Both the position numbers and the translations under genes were made by a program. Below are positions 1 through 5,796 of a DNA stretch of 10,699 nucleotides, one piece after another. Numbering within the stretch: position 1 is the first letter of the stretch; every line of letters starts with the position of its first letter. The notes under the pieces are model-generated. The model searched no databases and had not been told where the DNA came from. It saw only the letters and a list, made by a program, of their open reading frames with translations. The stretch covers positions 1 through 10,699 of the forward strand of contig SUVI01000139.1 in assembly GCA_015062085.1 (NCBI GenBank), in the 5' to 3' direction. Source of the DNA: Planctomycetaceae bacterium. GTDB taxonomy: Bacteria > Planctomycetota > Planctomycetia > Pirellulales > Thermoguttaceae.

Positions 1-353
1 GAAATGTAGTGGACGAAACGTTCCGCGAAAAGGCGGGATTTCCGAAATCTCCGGGGATCCCCGAATTCCGCGACGGCTTTTTCTTCACCTCGCCCGTCCG
101 TTCGTTTAAGCCGAATCCGTGGGGACTGTACGATCTCTACGGAAACGTCTTTGAATCGTGCCTCGACTGGTACGGCGAATATCCGACGGAAAGCGTGACG
201 GACCCCGTAGGCCCTCCCGTCGGACAGTACCGAACCAATCGCGGCGGAAGCTGGGATTTCCTCATCCGCAGTGCACGAAGCGGTGCCCGAAGCTGGGATG
301 CTCCCAACGTCCTTGACGCGGCTTTGGGATTTCGACTCTGCATTCCAGAGTGA
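1..353 (+). CDS. FGE-sulfatase (SUMF1-like) domain protein, C-terminal part
   Basis: The reading frame is open from the left edge (first full codon at base 3) to TGA at 351-353, so the start lies outside the window; the GTG at 9 is only an internal codon. The visible 116 or so residues match the C-terminal half of the FGE-sulfatase fold: NPWGLYDLYGNVFESCLDWYG, then RTNRGGSWDF, then the closing GFRLC. True formylglycine-generating enzymes have a redox pair of cysteines just after the RGGSW motif. Here that stretch reads DFLIRSARSGARSWDAP and has no cysteine, so sulfatase-activating chemistry is unlikely. Related domains without the cysteines are common in Planctomycetota, often as parts of larger proteins of unknown role. 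The domain call is firm; the function of the whole protein is unknown because its N-terminus is missing. Confidence 0.85.
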   Translation, partial: NVVDETFREKAGFPKSPGIPEFRDGFFFTSPVRSFKPNPWGLYDLYGNVFESCLDWYGEYPTESVTDPVGPPVGQYRTNRGGSWDFLIRSARSGARSWDAPNVLDAALGFRLCIPE

Positions 354-389
354 TTTTACCTGTTCTGACGCCATTGCAAATCGTGAAAG

Positions 390-447
390 ATTTTCTGCGG
401 ACAAAACATAAAATTTTCTTCAAAATGAAGAAAAGTCCGCAGAAAAT
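390..447. terminator. Large bulged hairpin after the FGE-like gene
   Basis: ATTTTCTGCGGAC (390-402) is exactly complementary to GTCCGCAGAAAAT (435-447). Directly inside the right arm, TTTTCTTCA (414-422) pairs with TGAAGAAAA (426-434) around an AAA loop. Together they give 22 base pairs with a single 11-nt bulge on the left side (403-413). It lies 37 bp after the stop codon and 12 bp before the -35 box of the hom promoter, so it probably ends the upstream transcript. There is no good T-tract after the stem on either strand, so an intrinsic terminator is not certain; it could be an mRNA-stabilising 3' structure instead. Confidence 0.5.
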
Positions 448-459
448 TTCCGCGCCTCC

Positions 460-487
460 TTGAAATTTCATCGAAGTCTGCTAAAAT
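460..487 (+). promoter_or_regulatory. Sigma70-type promoter for homoserine dehydrogenase
   Basis: A -35 box TTGAAA (460-465) is followed by 16 bp and a -10 box TAAAAT (482-487), which is preceded by TG at 479-480 and so looks like an extended -10. Transcription would begin near 494 and give a leader of about 38 nt. The 8-mer GCTAAAAT in this -10 region also occurs twice in tandem in the promoter of the response-regulator gene. Confidence 0.55.
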
Positions 488-531
488 AATGGAAAATTCA
501 GAAATACCTTTAACCCATTTTAAATGAACCC

Positions 532-1845
532 ATGAAAACAATCAAAGTTGGCCTGGTCGGATTTGGTACCATCGGTACCGGCGTGGCAAAGCTCCTCCTT
601 CTTGAAAAAGAACGTATCTGCAAGCGTACCGGCTGCGATGTACAGCTCGTGAAGATCGTGGACCTCGACACGACGCGCGACCGCGGCATCCAGCTTCCGG
701 AGGGTATGCTGTCCGCCGATTATCATGACATTCTGAACGATCCTGAGATCTCGCTCGTCGTCCAGCTCATCGGCGGCACAGGCGTGGAACGCACCATCAT
801 GCTCGAAATGATCGAGGCCGGCAAAAATATCGTCACGGCCAACAAAGCGCTTTTGGCCACTTACGGAGAAGAGATCTTCTGCGCAGCCCGGAAAAAAGGC
901 GTTTCTGTCGCGTTTGAAGCCGCGGTCGGAGGCGGTATCCCGATCATCGCAGCCATTAGCGAATCGCTCGCAGCAAACGAGATCGAGTCGATCCACGCCA
1001 TCCTGAACGGTACCTGCAACTTCATCCTCTCCAACATGGAAGAGCACGGAAGCGACTACGCTCCCACCCTCAAGGAAGCCCAGCGTCTCGGTTTTGCCGA
1101 GGCCAATCCCGCCATGGACGTTGAAGGATCCGACACCGCACAGAAACTCTCGATCCTCTCGCACATCGCGTTCGGCGTCCATCTCGACTGGAAAGACATC
1201 CCCAAAGTCGGTATTGAAACCGTCTCGGGCACGGATTTCCGATACGCCAAACTGCTCGGATACAGTATCAAGCTGCTCGCCATTGCGAATCGCCTCCGCA
1301 GCGAAAACGGTGCACCGGACAAACTGGAACTGAGCGTCTGCCCCACGATGGTGAAAAAAGGTTCGCCGATCGCTGCCGTCAGCGGTGCGTATAATGCAGT
1401 CAGCGTCATTGGGGATGCCGTCGAACACTCCTTCTATTACGGTAAAGGAGCGGGTGAACTTCCCACAGCAAGCGCGGTCGTCGCGGACGTCATCGACACG
1501 ATCGTCGGACGCACGAAGATCACATTCGACACTCTACATCTCTGGGATCCCGAAAAGAAACCCGAAAATATCGAGATCGCCAAAGCCGCAGACGTCACCG
1601 GACGATACTATCTCCGCGTGATGGTGGAAGACCGCCTCGGAGTGATCGCGGACCTCGCCGACATTTTGAGTAAAGCGGGGATCTCCATTTGCTCCTGTGT
1701 GCAGGAAAATGCCAACGGAAAGATCATTCCGATCATCATCATGACCCACGAAACGACCGAAGGCGCGATCCTCGGTGCGCTTGAGTCCATCAACAAACTC
1801 GACTGTGTCGTGGACGAGGCCGTACGCATGCGCATTTACGGCTGA
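532..1845 (+). CDS. hom: Homoserine dehydrogenase
   Basis: This 437-residue cytoplasmic enzyme reduces aspartate 4-semialdehyde to homoserine with NAD(P)H, the branch point toward threonine and methionine. The N-terminal nucleotide-binding fold has GFGTIG at residues 10-15. The catalytic domain has TANK (102-105), NGTCNFIL (159-166), the conserved VEGSDTAQK with Lys205, and the GKGAGELPTASAV signature near 304-316. An ACT domain starts near 358 (RYYLRVMVEDRLGVIADLADIL) and is the usual site of threonine feedback control. Length is typical of the ACT-containing bacterial form. ATG at 532 is the natural start since the nucleotide-binding strand begins at residue 3, but no Shine-Dalgarno sequence precedes it. 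It appears to be a single-gene transcript: promoter at 460-487, terminator at 1911-1946, and no thrB, thrC or phosphoglycerate mutase partner alongside. Confidence 0.96.
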   Translation: MKTIKVGLVGFGTIGTGVAKLLLLEKERICKRTGCDVQLVKIVDLDTTRDRGIQLPEGMLSADYHDILNDPEISLVVQLIGGTGVERTIMLEMIEAGKNIVTANKALLATYGEEIFCAARKKGVSVAFEAAVGGGIPIIAAISESLAANEIESIHAILNGTCNFILSNMEEHGSDYAPTLKEAQRLGFAEANPAMDVEGSDTAQKLSILSHIAFGVHLDWKDIPKVGIETVSGTDFRYAKLLGYSIKLLAIANRLRSENGAPDKLELSVCPTMVKKGSPIAAVSGAYNAVSVIGDAVEHSFYYGKGAGELPTASAVVADVIDTIVGRTKITFDTLHLWDPEKKPENIEIAKAADVTGRYYLRVMVEDRLGVIADLADILSKAGISICSCVQENANGKIIPIIIMTHETTEGAILGALESINKLDCVVDEAVRMRIYG

Positions 1846-1846
1846 T

Positions 1847-1881
1847 CTCGAAAAGCTCGAAAAGCTCGAAAAGCTCGAAAA
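1847..1881 (+). repeat. 9-bp tandem repeat CTCGAAAAG, about 4 copies
   Basis: Four head-to-tail copies of CTCGAAAAG (1847-1855, 1856-1864, 1865-1873, and an 8-bp last copy 1874-1881) begin one base after the hom stop codon. They lie between the coding region and its terminator, so they would be transcribed into the 3' untranslated region. The copies are identical, which suggests recent slippage or duplication. Confidence 0.9.
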
Positions 1882-1910
1882 TTCCGCAAAATTTTCAAAT
1901 TGGAAAAAAG

Positions 1911-1946
1911 AAAGAAGCGGTACATTCAGTGCCGCTTTCTTTTTTC
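1911..1946 (+). terminator. Intrinsic terminator of hom
   Basis: GCGGTAC (1917-1923) pairs with GTGCCGC (1929-1935) around the loop ATTCA, with one G-U pair. TTTCTTTTTT follows directly. The A-rich left flank (AAAGAA) can extend the stem into the T-tract and could make it work on both strands. It is 66 bp after the hom stop. Confidence 0.85.
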
Positions 1947-2061
1947 TTCCGCTTTTGAAGAAGATTCCCATCAAAAAAGTTCCGGAAAACTTCCCAAACT
2001 GGGCAAATCTCCTCTTCTTCTGGATTTTTTTGAGAGAAAAATTCTTTATATTTTCCCAATT
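1947..2061. other. AT-rich non-coding stretch before the tandem promoters
   Basis: No gene is supported here. The stretch becomes very AT-rich from about 2025, just before the first promoter of the response-regulator gene, as expected of an upstream promoter element. The only other structure noted is a short imperfect palindrome near 1979-1993. Confidence 0.4.
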
Positions 2062-2089
2062 TTGACAATTTTTGCTAAAATGCTAAAAT
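2062..2089 (+). promoter_or_regulatory. Distal promoter (P1) of the response-regulator gene
   Basis: TTGACA (2062-2067), a 16-bp spacer, and TAAAAT (2084-2089) preceded by TG at 2081-2082. The -10 region is made of two tandem copies of GCTAAAAT (2074-2081, 2082-2089). A perfect 8-bp inverted repeat, CCAATTTT (2056-2063) and AAAATTGG (2085-2092), brackets the promoter core and is a candidate operator. Confidence 0.55.
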
Positions 2090-2094
2090 TGGTA

Positions 2095-2122
2095 TTGACA
2101 CTACAGGTAAAATGGGTATAAT
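2095..2122 (+). promoter_or_regulatory. Proximal promoter (P2) of the response-regulator gene
   Basis: Both hexamers match the sigma70 consensus exactly: TTGACA at 2095-2100 and TATAAT at 2117-2122, with a 16-bp spacer. Transcription should start near 2129, leaving a leader of roughly 88 nt. The leader contains the 10-bp palindrome ATGCCGGCAT at 2146-2155 and two mini-ORFs of doubtful significance. Confidence 0.8.
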
Positions 2123-2202
2123 CGGAACTATCAGAAAAAAAGGAAATGCCGGCATGGCTGGGATTCTCTGAAAAATATGAGTGATAGTAACACTACGGTA
2201 TT

Positions 2203-2210
2203 AGGAAGGA
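2203..2210 (+). promoter_or_regulatory. Strong ribosome binding site of the response-regulator gene
   Basis: AGGAAGGA ends 6 nt before the ATG at 2217 and fixes that start. It is the best Shine-Dalgarno sequence among the plus-strand genes; hom and the histidine kinase have none that I can see. Confidence 0.8.
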
Positions 2211-2216
2211 ATTAAA

Positions 2217-2801
2217 ATGGCCGTGATGAAAACTGTGTACACGACAGGCGAAGCCGCGAAAATTTGTAAGGTGAGTCAGCAGACCATCATTCGCTGCTTT
2301 GATACGGGACAGCTGAAAGGATTTCGCGTTCCGGGGAGCCGTTTTCGCCGTATTCCGCGCGAACAGCTCTTTATTTTCATGCGAGAGAACAACATTCCAA
2401 CGGATGCGCTTGAAAGTCAGAACCGCAAGATCCTGCTGGTCGATGATGACGCGGAGATTGTCACGCTGATCCAGGACATGCTCCAACGAGACGGGAGGTT
2501 TGAAGTTCGCTCGGCAAACAACGGCTTTGACGCGGGTATGATGGTCAAGGAATACCATCCAGACCTCATCGTTCTGGACGTCATGCTTCCCGACATTAAC
2601 GGAAAGGAAGTCTGCCAGCGCGTACGCAGCGACAAAACGATGGATGATGTGCGCATCATCTGCATTTCCGGAATGGTGGAAGAAAATCGAATTCGCGACC
2701 TGAAAGAGAGCGGAGCAAATGAATTCCTTCAGAAACCCTTCGACGTCGACACGCTCCTGAAGCTCATCTGCCAGCATCTCGACATGGAAGTCAACCGCTG
2801 A
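2217..2801 (+). CDS. Response regulator with N-terminal excisionase/MerR-like HTH and C-terminal receiver domain
   Basis: A 194-residue cytoplasmic protein. Residues about 7-56 form a winged-helix DNA-binding domain of the excisionase/BldC/MerR kind (YTTGEAAKICKVSQQTIIRCFDTG, then GFRVPGSRFRRIPREQL). A linker leads to a receiver domain at about 70-188 with acidic residues D76-D78, phospho-acceptor D121 in LIVLDVMLPD, Ser151 at the switch position and Lys173 in LQKPF. All receiver catalytic residues are present, so it should accept phosphate. The order is the reverse of most DNA-binding response regulators, where the receiver comes first; this layout recurs in Planctomycetota. The likely partner is the kinase encoded 216 bp downstream. 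Expression probably comes from the two promoters at 2062-2122 and ends at 2821-2854. Its target genes are unknown; the repeats in its own promoter suggest self-regulation. Confidence 0.92.
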   Translation: MAVMKTVYTTGEAAKICKVSQQTIIRCFDTGQLKGFRVPGSRFRRIPREQLFIFMRENNIPTDALESQNRKILLVDDDAEIVTLIQDMLQRDGRFEVRSANNGFDAGMMVKEYHPDLIVLDVMLPDINGKEVCQRVRSDKTMDDVRIICISGMVEENRIRDLKESGANEFLQKPFDVDTLLKLICQHLDMEVNR

Positions 2802-2820
2802 TCGACTCAGCGTTTTGTAC

Positions 2821-2854
2821 GGAGTTGGAGTTCCGGGCTTCGACTCCTTTTTTT
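2821..2854 (+). terminator. Strong intrinsic terminator after the response regulator
   Basis: GGAGTTGGAG (2821-2830) pairs with CTTCGACTCC (2838-2847) across a 7-nt loop, with two G-U pairs, and seven T residues follow (2848-2854). It begins 20 bp after the stop codon and separates the regulator transcript from the kinase gene. Confidence 0.88.
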
Positions 2855-2881
2855 ATTCCGGTTTTATTCCGGTTTTATTCC
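2855..2881 (+). repeat. 11-bp tandem repeat ATTCCGGTTTT, about 2.5 copies
   Basis: Two full units (2855-2865, 2866-2876) and a partial third (2877-2881) follow the T-tract of the preceding terminator directly. No function can be assigned. Confidence 0.8.
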
Positions 2882-2934
2882 AGAGCCGGCGAACTGCCAA
2901 ACGGCACGCACAAAATGCCGTGAGTACGGTTCTC

Positions 2935-2979
2935 GATCCGCCCGATCCGCCCGATCCGCCCGATCCGCCCGATCCGCCC
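2935..2979 (+). repeat. 9-bp tandem repeat GATCCGCCC, 5 copies
   Basis: Five identical head-to-tail units (2935-2943 to 2971-2979) lie 38 bp before the histidine-kinase start. Each has a GATC site and a GATCC core, which also begins the units of two other repeat blocks in this window. One plus-strand frame reads Asp-Pro-Pro repeatedly, but it has no ribosome binding site and contains the preceding terminator, so it is not treated as coding. No promoter was recognised between 2855 and 3017. Confidence 0.92.
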
Positions 2980-3017
2980 GGCTCCCCATTTTCGTCCATT
3001 CATCCATTTCACTGAAA

Positions 3018-3788
3018 ATGCCTGATCCTTCCGAATATCGTTCCCTTTCGCCGGAACTTCTTGCTGAGTTTTCCGCGGGGGCGGGACATGACCTGAACAA
3101 TCCGCTGGCGGCCGTCAGCGGAAGGGTCCAGCTTTTGCTGCGGGAGGAAACCGATCCGGCAAAACGTGCAGATCTTGCGGTGATCCTGACGCAGGTCAAA
3201 CGTGCGCAGGACATGATCGCGGACCTTCGATTGACCGCCAGACCGCCGCTGCCGGAGAAAAAGCGCTTTCGGCTGACAGACTTCTGGGAAAAACTCCGAG
3301 AAAGTTTTGCGGAAAGGTTCCGTCAGCAGGGAGTCGCGTTTCTGGTACGGGAACTGAAACCGGAAGATCCGTCTGAAACCGGCGCAGAAACCCAAACCGG
3401 CAAAGAAGCTGCTGGAACCGAAGCGGCCAAGACCGGCACAGACTCTTCGGAACTGTTTGCCGACGAAACGCAGATGATGGTCCTTTTTCGTGCGCTCGTG
3501 AAGAATTCGCTCCGCGCGCTCGGAGGGCCGGGAGAGATCGCCATTTCGTACCGCCGGCGTCCCGAAAACACCGTGACCGAAATTTTCGTCACAGACTCCG
3601 GGACCGGAATTCCCGCCGAGATCCGTCCATTCATCTTCGATCCCTACTTTTCTTCCTACCAATCCGGCCGCGGGTTGGGGTTCGGCTTGACGAAAGCACG
3701 GATCCTTGCTAAAATGCATGGCGGAGACGTCGTTTTTGACGAAACGGCCGACCAAACCACTTTCCGCGTCACGATCTCCGACACTTAA
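3018..3788 (+). CDS. Short soluble sensor histidine kinase
   Basis: A 256-residue kinase expected to autophosphorylate and pass phosphate to a receiver, most likely that of the regulator encoded just upstream. The dimerisation/phospho-acceptor helix has the H-box AGAGHDLNNPL with His24. The ATPase domain has the N-box FRALVKNSLRAL (Asn163), the G1 box VTDSGTGIP (193-199), an F-box-like IFDPYFSSYQSGRG and the G2 box GLGFGLTKA (219-227). There is no membrane segment, PAS, GAF or other input domain, so the signal must be intracellular or come from a partner. Residues about 114-147 are a low-complexity Glu/Thr/Gly/Ala stretch placed between the first strands of the ATPase domain and the N-box, where related kinases have a short loop. 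ATG 3018 is used because it opens just before the H-box helix; no Shine-Dalgarno sequence is visible. Confidence 0.9.
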   Translation: MPDPSEYRSLSPELLAEFSAGAGHDLNNPLAAVSGRVQLLLREETDPAKRADLAVILTQVKRAQDMIADLRLTARPPLPEKKRFRLTDFWEKLRESFAERFRQQGVAFLVRELKPEDPSETGAETQTGKEAAGTEAAKTGTDSSELFADETQMMVLFRALVKNSLRALGGPGEIAISYRRRPENTVTEIFVTDSGTGIPAEIRPFIFDPYFSSYQSGRGLGFGLTKARILAKMHGGDVVFDETADQTTFRVTISDT

Positions 3789-3852
3789 GATCCAAACCAG
3801 ATCCAAGATCCAAACCAGATCCAAGATCCAAACCAGATCCAAGATCCAAACC
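3789..3852 (+). repeat. 18-bp tandem repeat GATCCAAACCAGATCCAA, about 3.5 copies
   Basis: Three identical 18-bp units (3789-3806, 3807-3824, 3825-3842) and a 10-bp partial unit (3843-3852) start on the base after the kinase stop codon. Each unit is itself two GATCC half-units of 11 and 7 bp, so seven GATC sites fall within 64 bp. No terminator is recognisable between the kinase and the next gene, so the repeat may be transcribed as part of a joint message. Confidence 0.92.
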
Positions 3853-3925
3853 GGACTTAATGCCAAACTGTCTAAGTGCGGAAACCGGCGGCGCATTTCC
3901 AACCCATTCCTTAAGGACCCGCCAC

Positions 3926-5776
3926 ATGAAACGAATTTTCGCCACGGTTTTTGCCGTCTTGATGTCCCTCTGCGTCTGTGCGTCCGCGGAAAATTTCTAC
4001 GTGGATGCCCAAAACGGAAACGACGCCAACTCGGGCACCACGCCTGAAAACGCATGGAAAACGCTCCGTAATGTCAACACGTACCCCTTCCAGCCCGGCG
4101 ATACGATCGCACTGCGCGCCGGTCAAGTCTGGCGGGAACAGATCCGCTGCCGGCACAGTGGAAAACCGGACGCTCCCATCACCTACACGCGCTACGGAGA
4201 AGGCCCCAAACCGGAACTTCGCGGCAGTCTGGACATGACGCGGCCGGAACTCTGGAAACTTCACGCACCCGGCATCTGGGTGACTCCGGAAGATAGGATA
4301 CGCACGCTCGGAAGCTACCCGGAATTTCAGGAAGGGAACTGGCACCACTATTCCGAAGGAAAAGCCAGGACTCGATGGAACGTCTCGAAAGATGAAGAGG
4401 GACGCACGCTCTGCACGCTCCAGACTCTCCAGCCGACCGACCGGGCCTGCGATATTCAGCTGACCTGCTCCGCCTTTACGCTTCCGGCGGACCGCGCTTT
4501 CCGTCTCCGCTGCCTGGTGCGTCTGACCCAAGACGGCAGATCAGAAAATCTCATGAGTGAAGAGCTTGCGAAAAAGATGGCGTCCTGCGCGAACCTCATG
4601 ATGGCCGGAAAACCGTGGTCTCGTTACGGAACGCTCCGTCAAAGCAGCGTGAAACCGGGAGAAGAATGGACAGAGCTCGAACTCATTTTCCAAGCCGCGG
4701 TCCAAGAGACCAAAACGGACGGACGGATCTCTTTCTTCTGCGGTCCCCTGCTCCCGGAAGGAAGTACACTTTCGTTCATTCCGCTGCCGGCAGAGTCGGT
4801 TGAGATCAGATCCGTCGGTCTTTTCCACGACGTCGGAAACATCATCATGAAGAAAAAAGGCTCGCAAGAGGAGATCTGCGGCTGGAAACGCTGGGACCTC
4901 GGATCACTAAAGGATCAGGGAGACTACTTCCACGATCTTACGGAAAATCGCCTCTACTTCCGCTCCGAGAAAAATCCGGCGGAACTCTACTCCATGATGG
5001 AAGCCGCGTGCCGATGCAATCTCATCGACCTCGCAGGCACCGAACACATCGTCGTGGAAGGTCTCTCTCTGGCGTACTCCGGAGGCCACGGTCTGCGCGG
5101 CGGCCCGAATTGCCGGCACTGCGTCGTCCGCGAAAATGATTTCCTCTGGATCGGCGGAAGCTGGCTCTACACGCGCGGCCCCATTCCCACGCGCTACGGG
5201 AACGGAATCGAATTCTGGGACGGAAATGAAGACCTTTTAGTCGAGGGAAACAGTTTCTTCCAGATCTACGACACCGCCATGACCAATCAGGGACCCGGTG
5301 CCGGTGAGCTGAAAGAGATGGTCTGGCGCAGGAATCGGTGCGTCAACTGCGAACAGTGCTACGAAATCTGGTTCACCAGCCCCGAAATGACCGTGAAGTC
5401 GCTGACCGTAGCGGAAAACGACTTCCGCGGCTCCGGTTTTGGATGGAGCCACGCACAGAGACCCAATAAACGCGCGGCACATTTTCTCGCGTACGGCTTC
5501 AACGCCAAAGCGGAAAAGATCGAGTACGTCGGAAACTATCTCGGACGCACAAAACAGCACATGCTCTGGTTCCACCATCCGCGTGTCTCGGAATTCCAGC
5601 TCGACCGAAATCAGTACGTTCAGCCAGCAGGCGCCTCGGAAATCGCGGGTACTTCTGAAAACGTGAAAGAAATCCCGCTTTTCTACTGGGGCGGCCAGCC
5701 GAAGGAAGGCGTGACGTTTGAGAAATTCCGCGAACTGACCGGAAACGATCAAAACTCAACGCTGAACCGACAGTAA
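3926..5776 (+). CDS. Secreted right-handed parallel beta-helix protein
   Basis: A 616-residue exported protein. ATG 3926 is preferred over the in-frame ATG at 3860 because it follows AAGGA (3913-3917, 8 nt away) and begins a clean signal peptide, MKRIFATVFAVLMSLCVCASA, with cleavage likely before Glu22. The mature start FYVDAQNGNDANSGTTPENAWKTL and the nearby QPGDTIALRAG are typical of secreted beta-helix proteins (DUF1565/pectin-lyase-like fold). Residues about 130-300 look like an inserted beta-sandwich resembling a CBM4/9-type carbohydrate-binding module. The helix resumes near 300 and carries the coils with RYGNGIEFWDGNEDLLVEGN and DTAMTNQGPGAG. Polysaccharide lyase or hydrolase activity is plausible but no catalytic residues can be named. 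It lies 137 bp after the kinase, and its stop is 20 bp from the stop of the convergent efflux gene. Confidence 0.85.
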   Translation: MKRIFATVFAVLMSLCVCASAENFYVDAQNGNDANSGTTPENAWKTLRNVNTYPFQPGDTIALRAGQVWREQIRCRHSGKPDAPITYTRYGEGPKPELRGSLDMTRPELWKLHAPGIWVTPEDRIRTLGSYPEFQEGNWHHYSEGKARTRWNVSKDEEGRTLCTLQTLQPTDRACDIQLTCSAFTLPADRAFRLRCLVRLTQDGRSENLMSEELAKKMASCANLMMAGKPWSRYGTLRQSSVKPGEEWTELELIFQAAVQETKTDGRISFFCGPLLPEGSTLSFIPLPAESVEIRSVGLFHDVGNIIMKKKGSQEEICGWKRWDLGSLKDQGDYFHDLTENRLYFRSEKNPAELYSMMEAACRCNLIDLAGTEHIVVEGLSLAYSGGHGLRGGPNCRHCVVRENDFLWIGGSWLYTRGPIPTRYGNGIEFWDGNEDLLVEGNSFFQIYDTAMTNQGPGAGELKEMVWRRNRCVNCEQCYEIWFTSPEMTVKSLTVAENDFRGSGFGWSHAQRPNKRAAHFLAYGFNAKAEKIEYVGNYLGRTKQHMLWFHHPRVSEFQLDRNQYVQPAGASEIAGTSENVKEIPLFYWGGQPKEGVTFEKFRELTGNDQNSTLNRQ

Positions 5777-5796
5777 ACGCGGTTTCACGGCATTTC

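Noticed and set aside
520..1428. A 302-codon open frame on the minus strand
   Set aside because: It lies antisense to the well-supported hom gene, has no recognisable domain, and is rich in residues that mirror the codon bias of the real gene.
2815..3015. A 66-codon frame with Asp-Pro-Pro repeats
   Set aside because: It begins with TTG, has no ribosome binding site, contains the intrinsic terminator, and its repeats are only a translation of the GATCCGCCC DNA repeat.
3708..3715. Third copy of GCTAAAAT as a promoter element
   Set aside because: It lies inside the kinase coding region as part of Leu-Ala-Lys-Met codons, with no matching -35 box.
2935..3852. CRISPR array in the repeat blocks
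   Set aside because: The units are directly tandem with no unique spacers, and no cas gene is present.
3860..3925. Upstream ATG extending the beta-helix protein by 22 residues
   Set aside because: The extension precedes a clean signal peptide and lacks a ribosome binding site, while ATG 3926 has AAGGA 8 nt upstream.
3009..4055. A 348-codon minus-strand frame with VWILDL-type repeats
   Set aside because: It is antisense to the kinase; the peptide repeats come from the 18-bp DNA repeat at 3789-3852, and no family pattern is seen.
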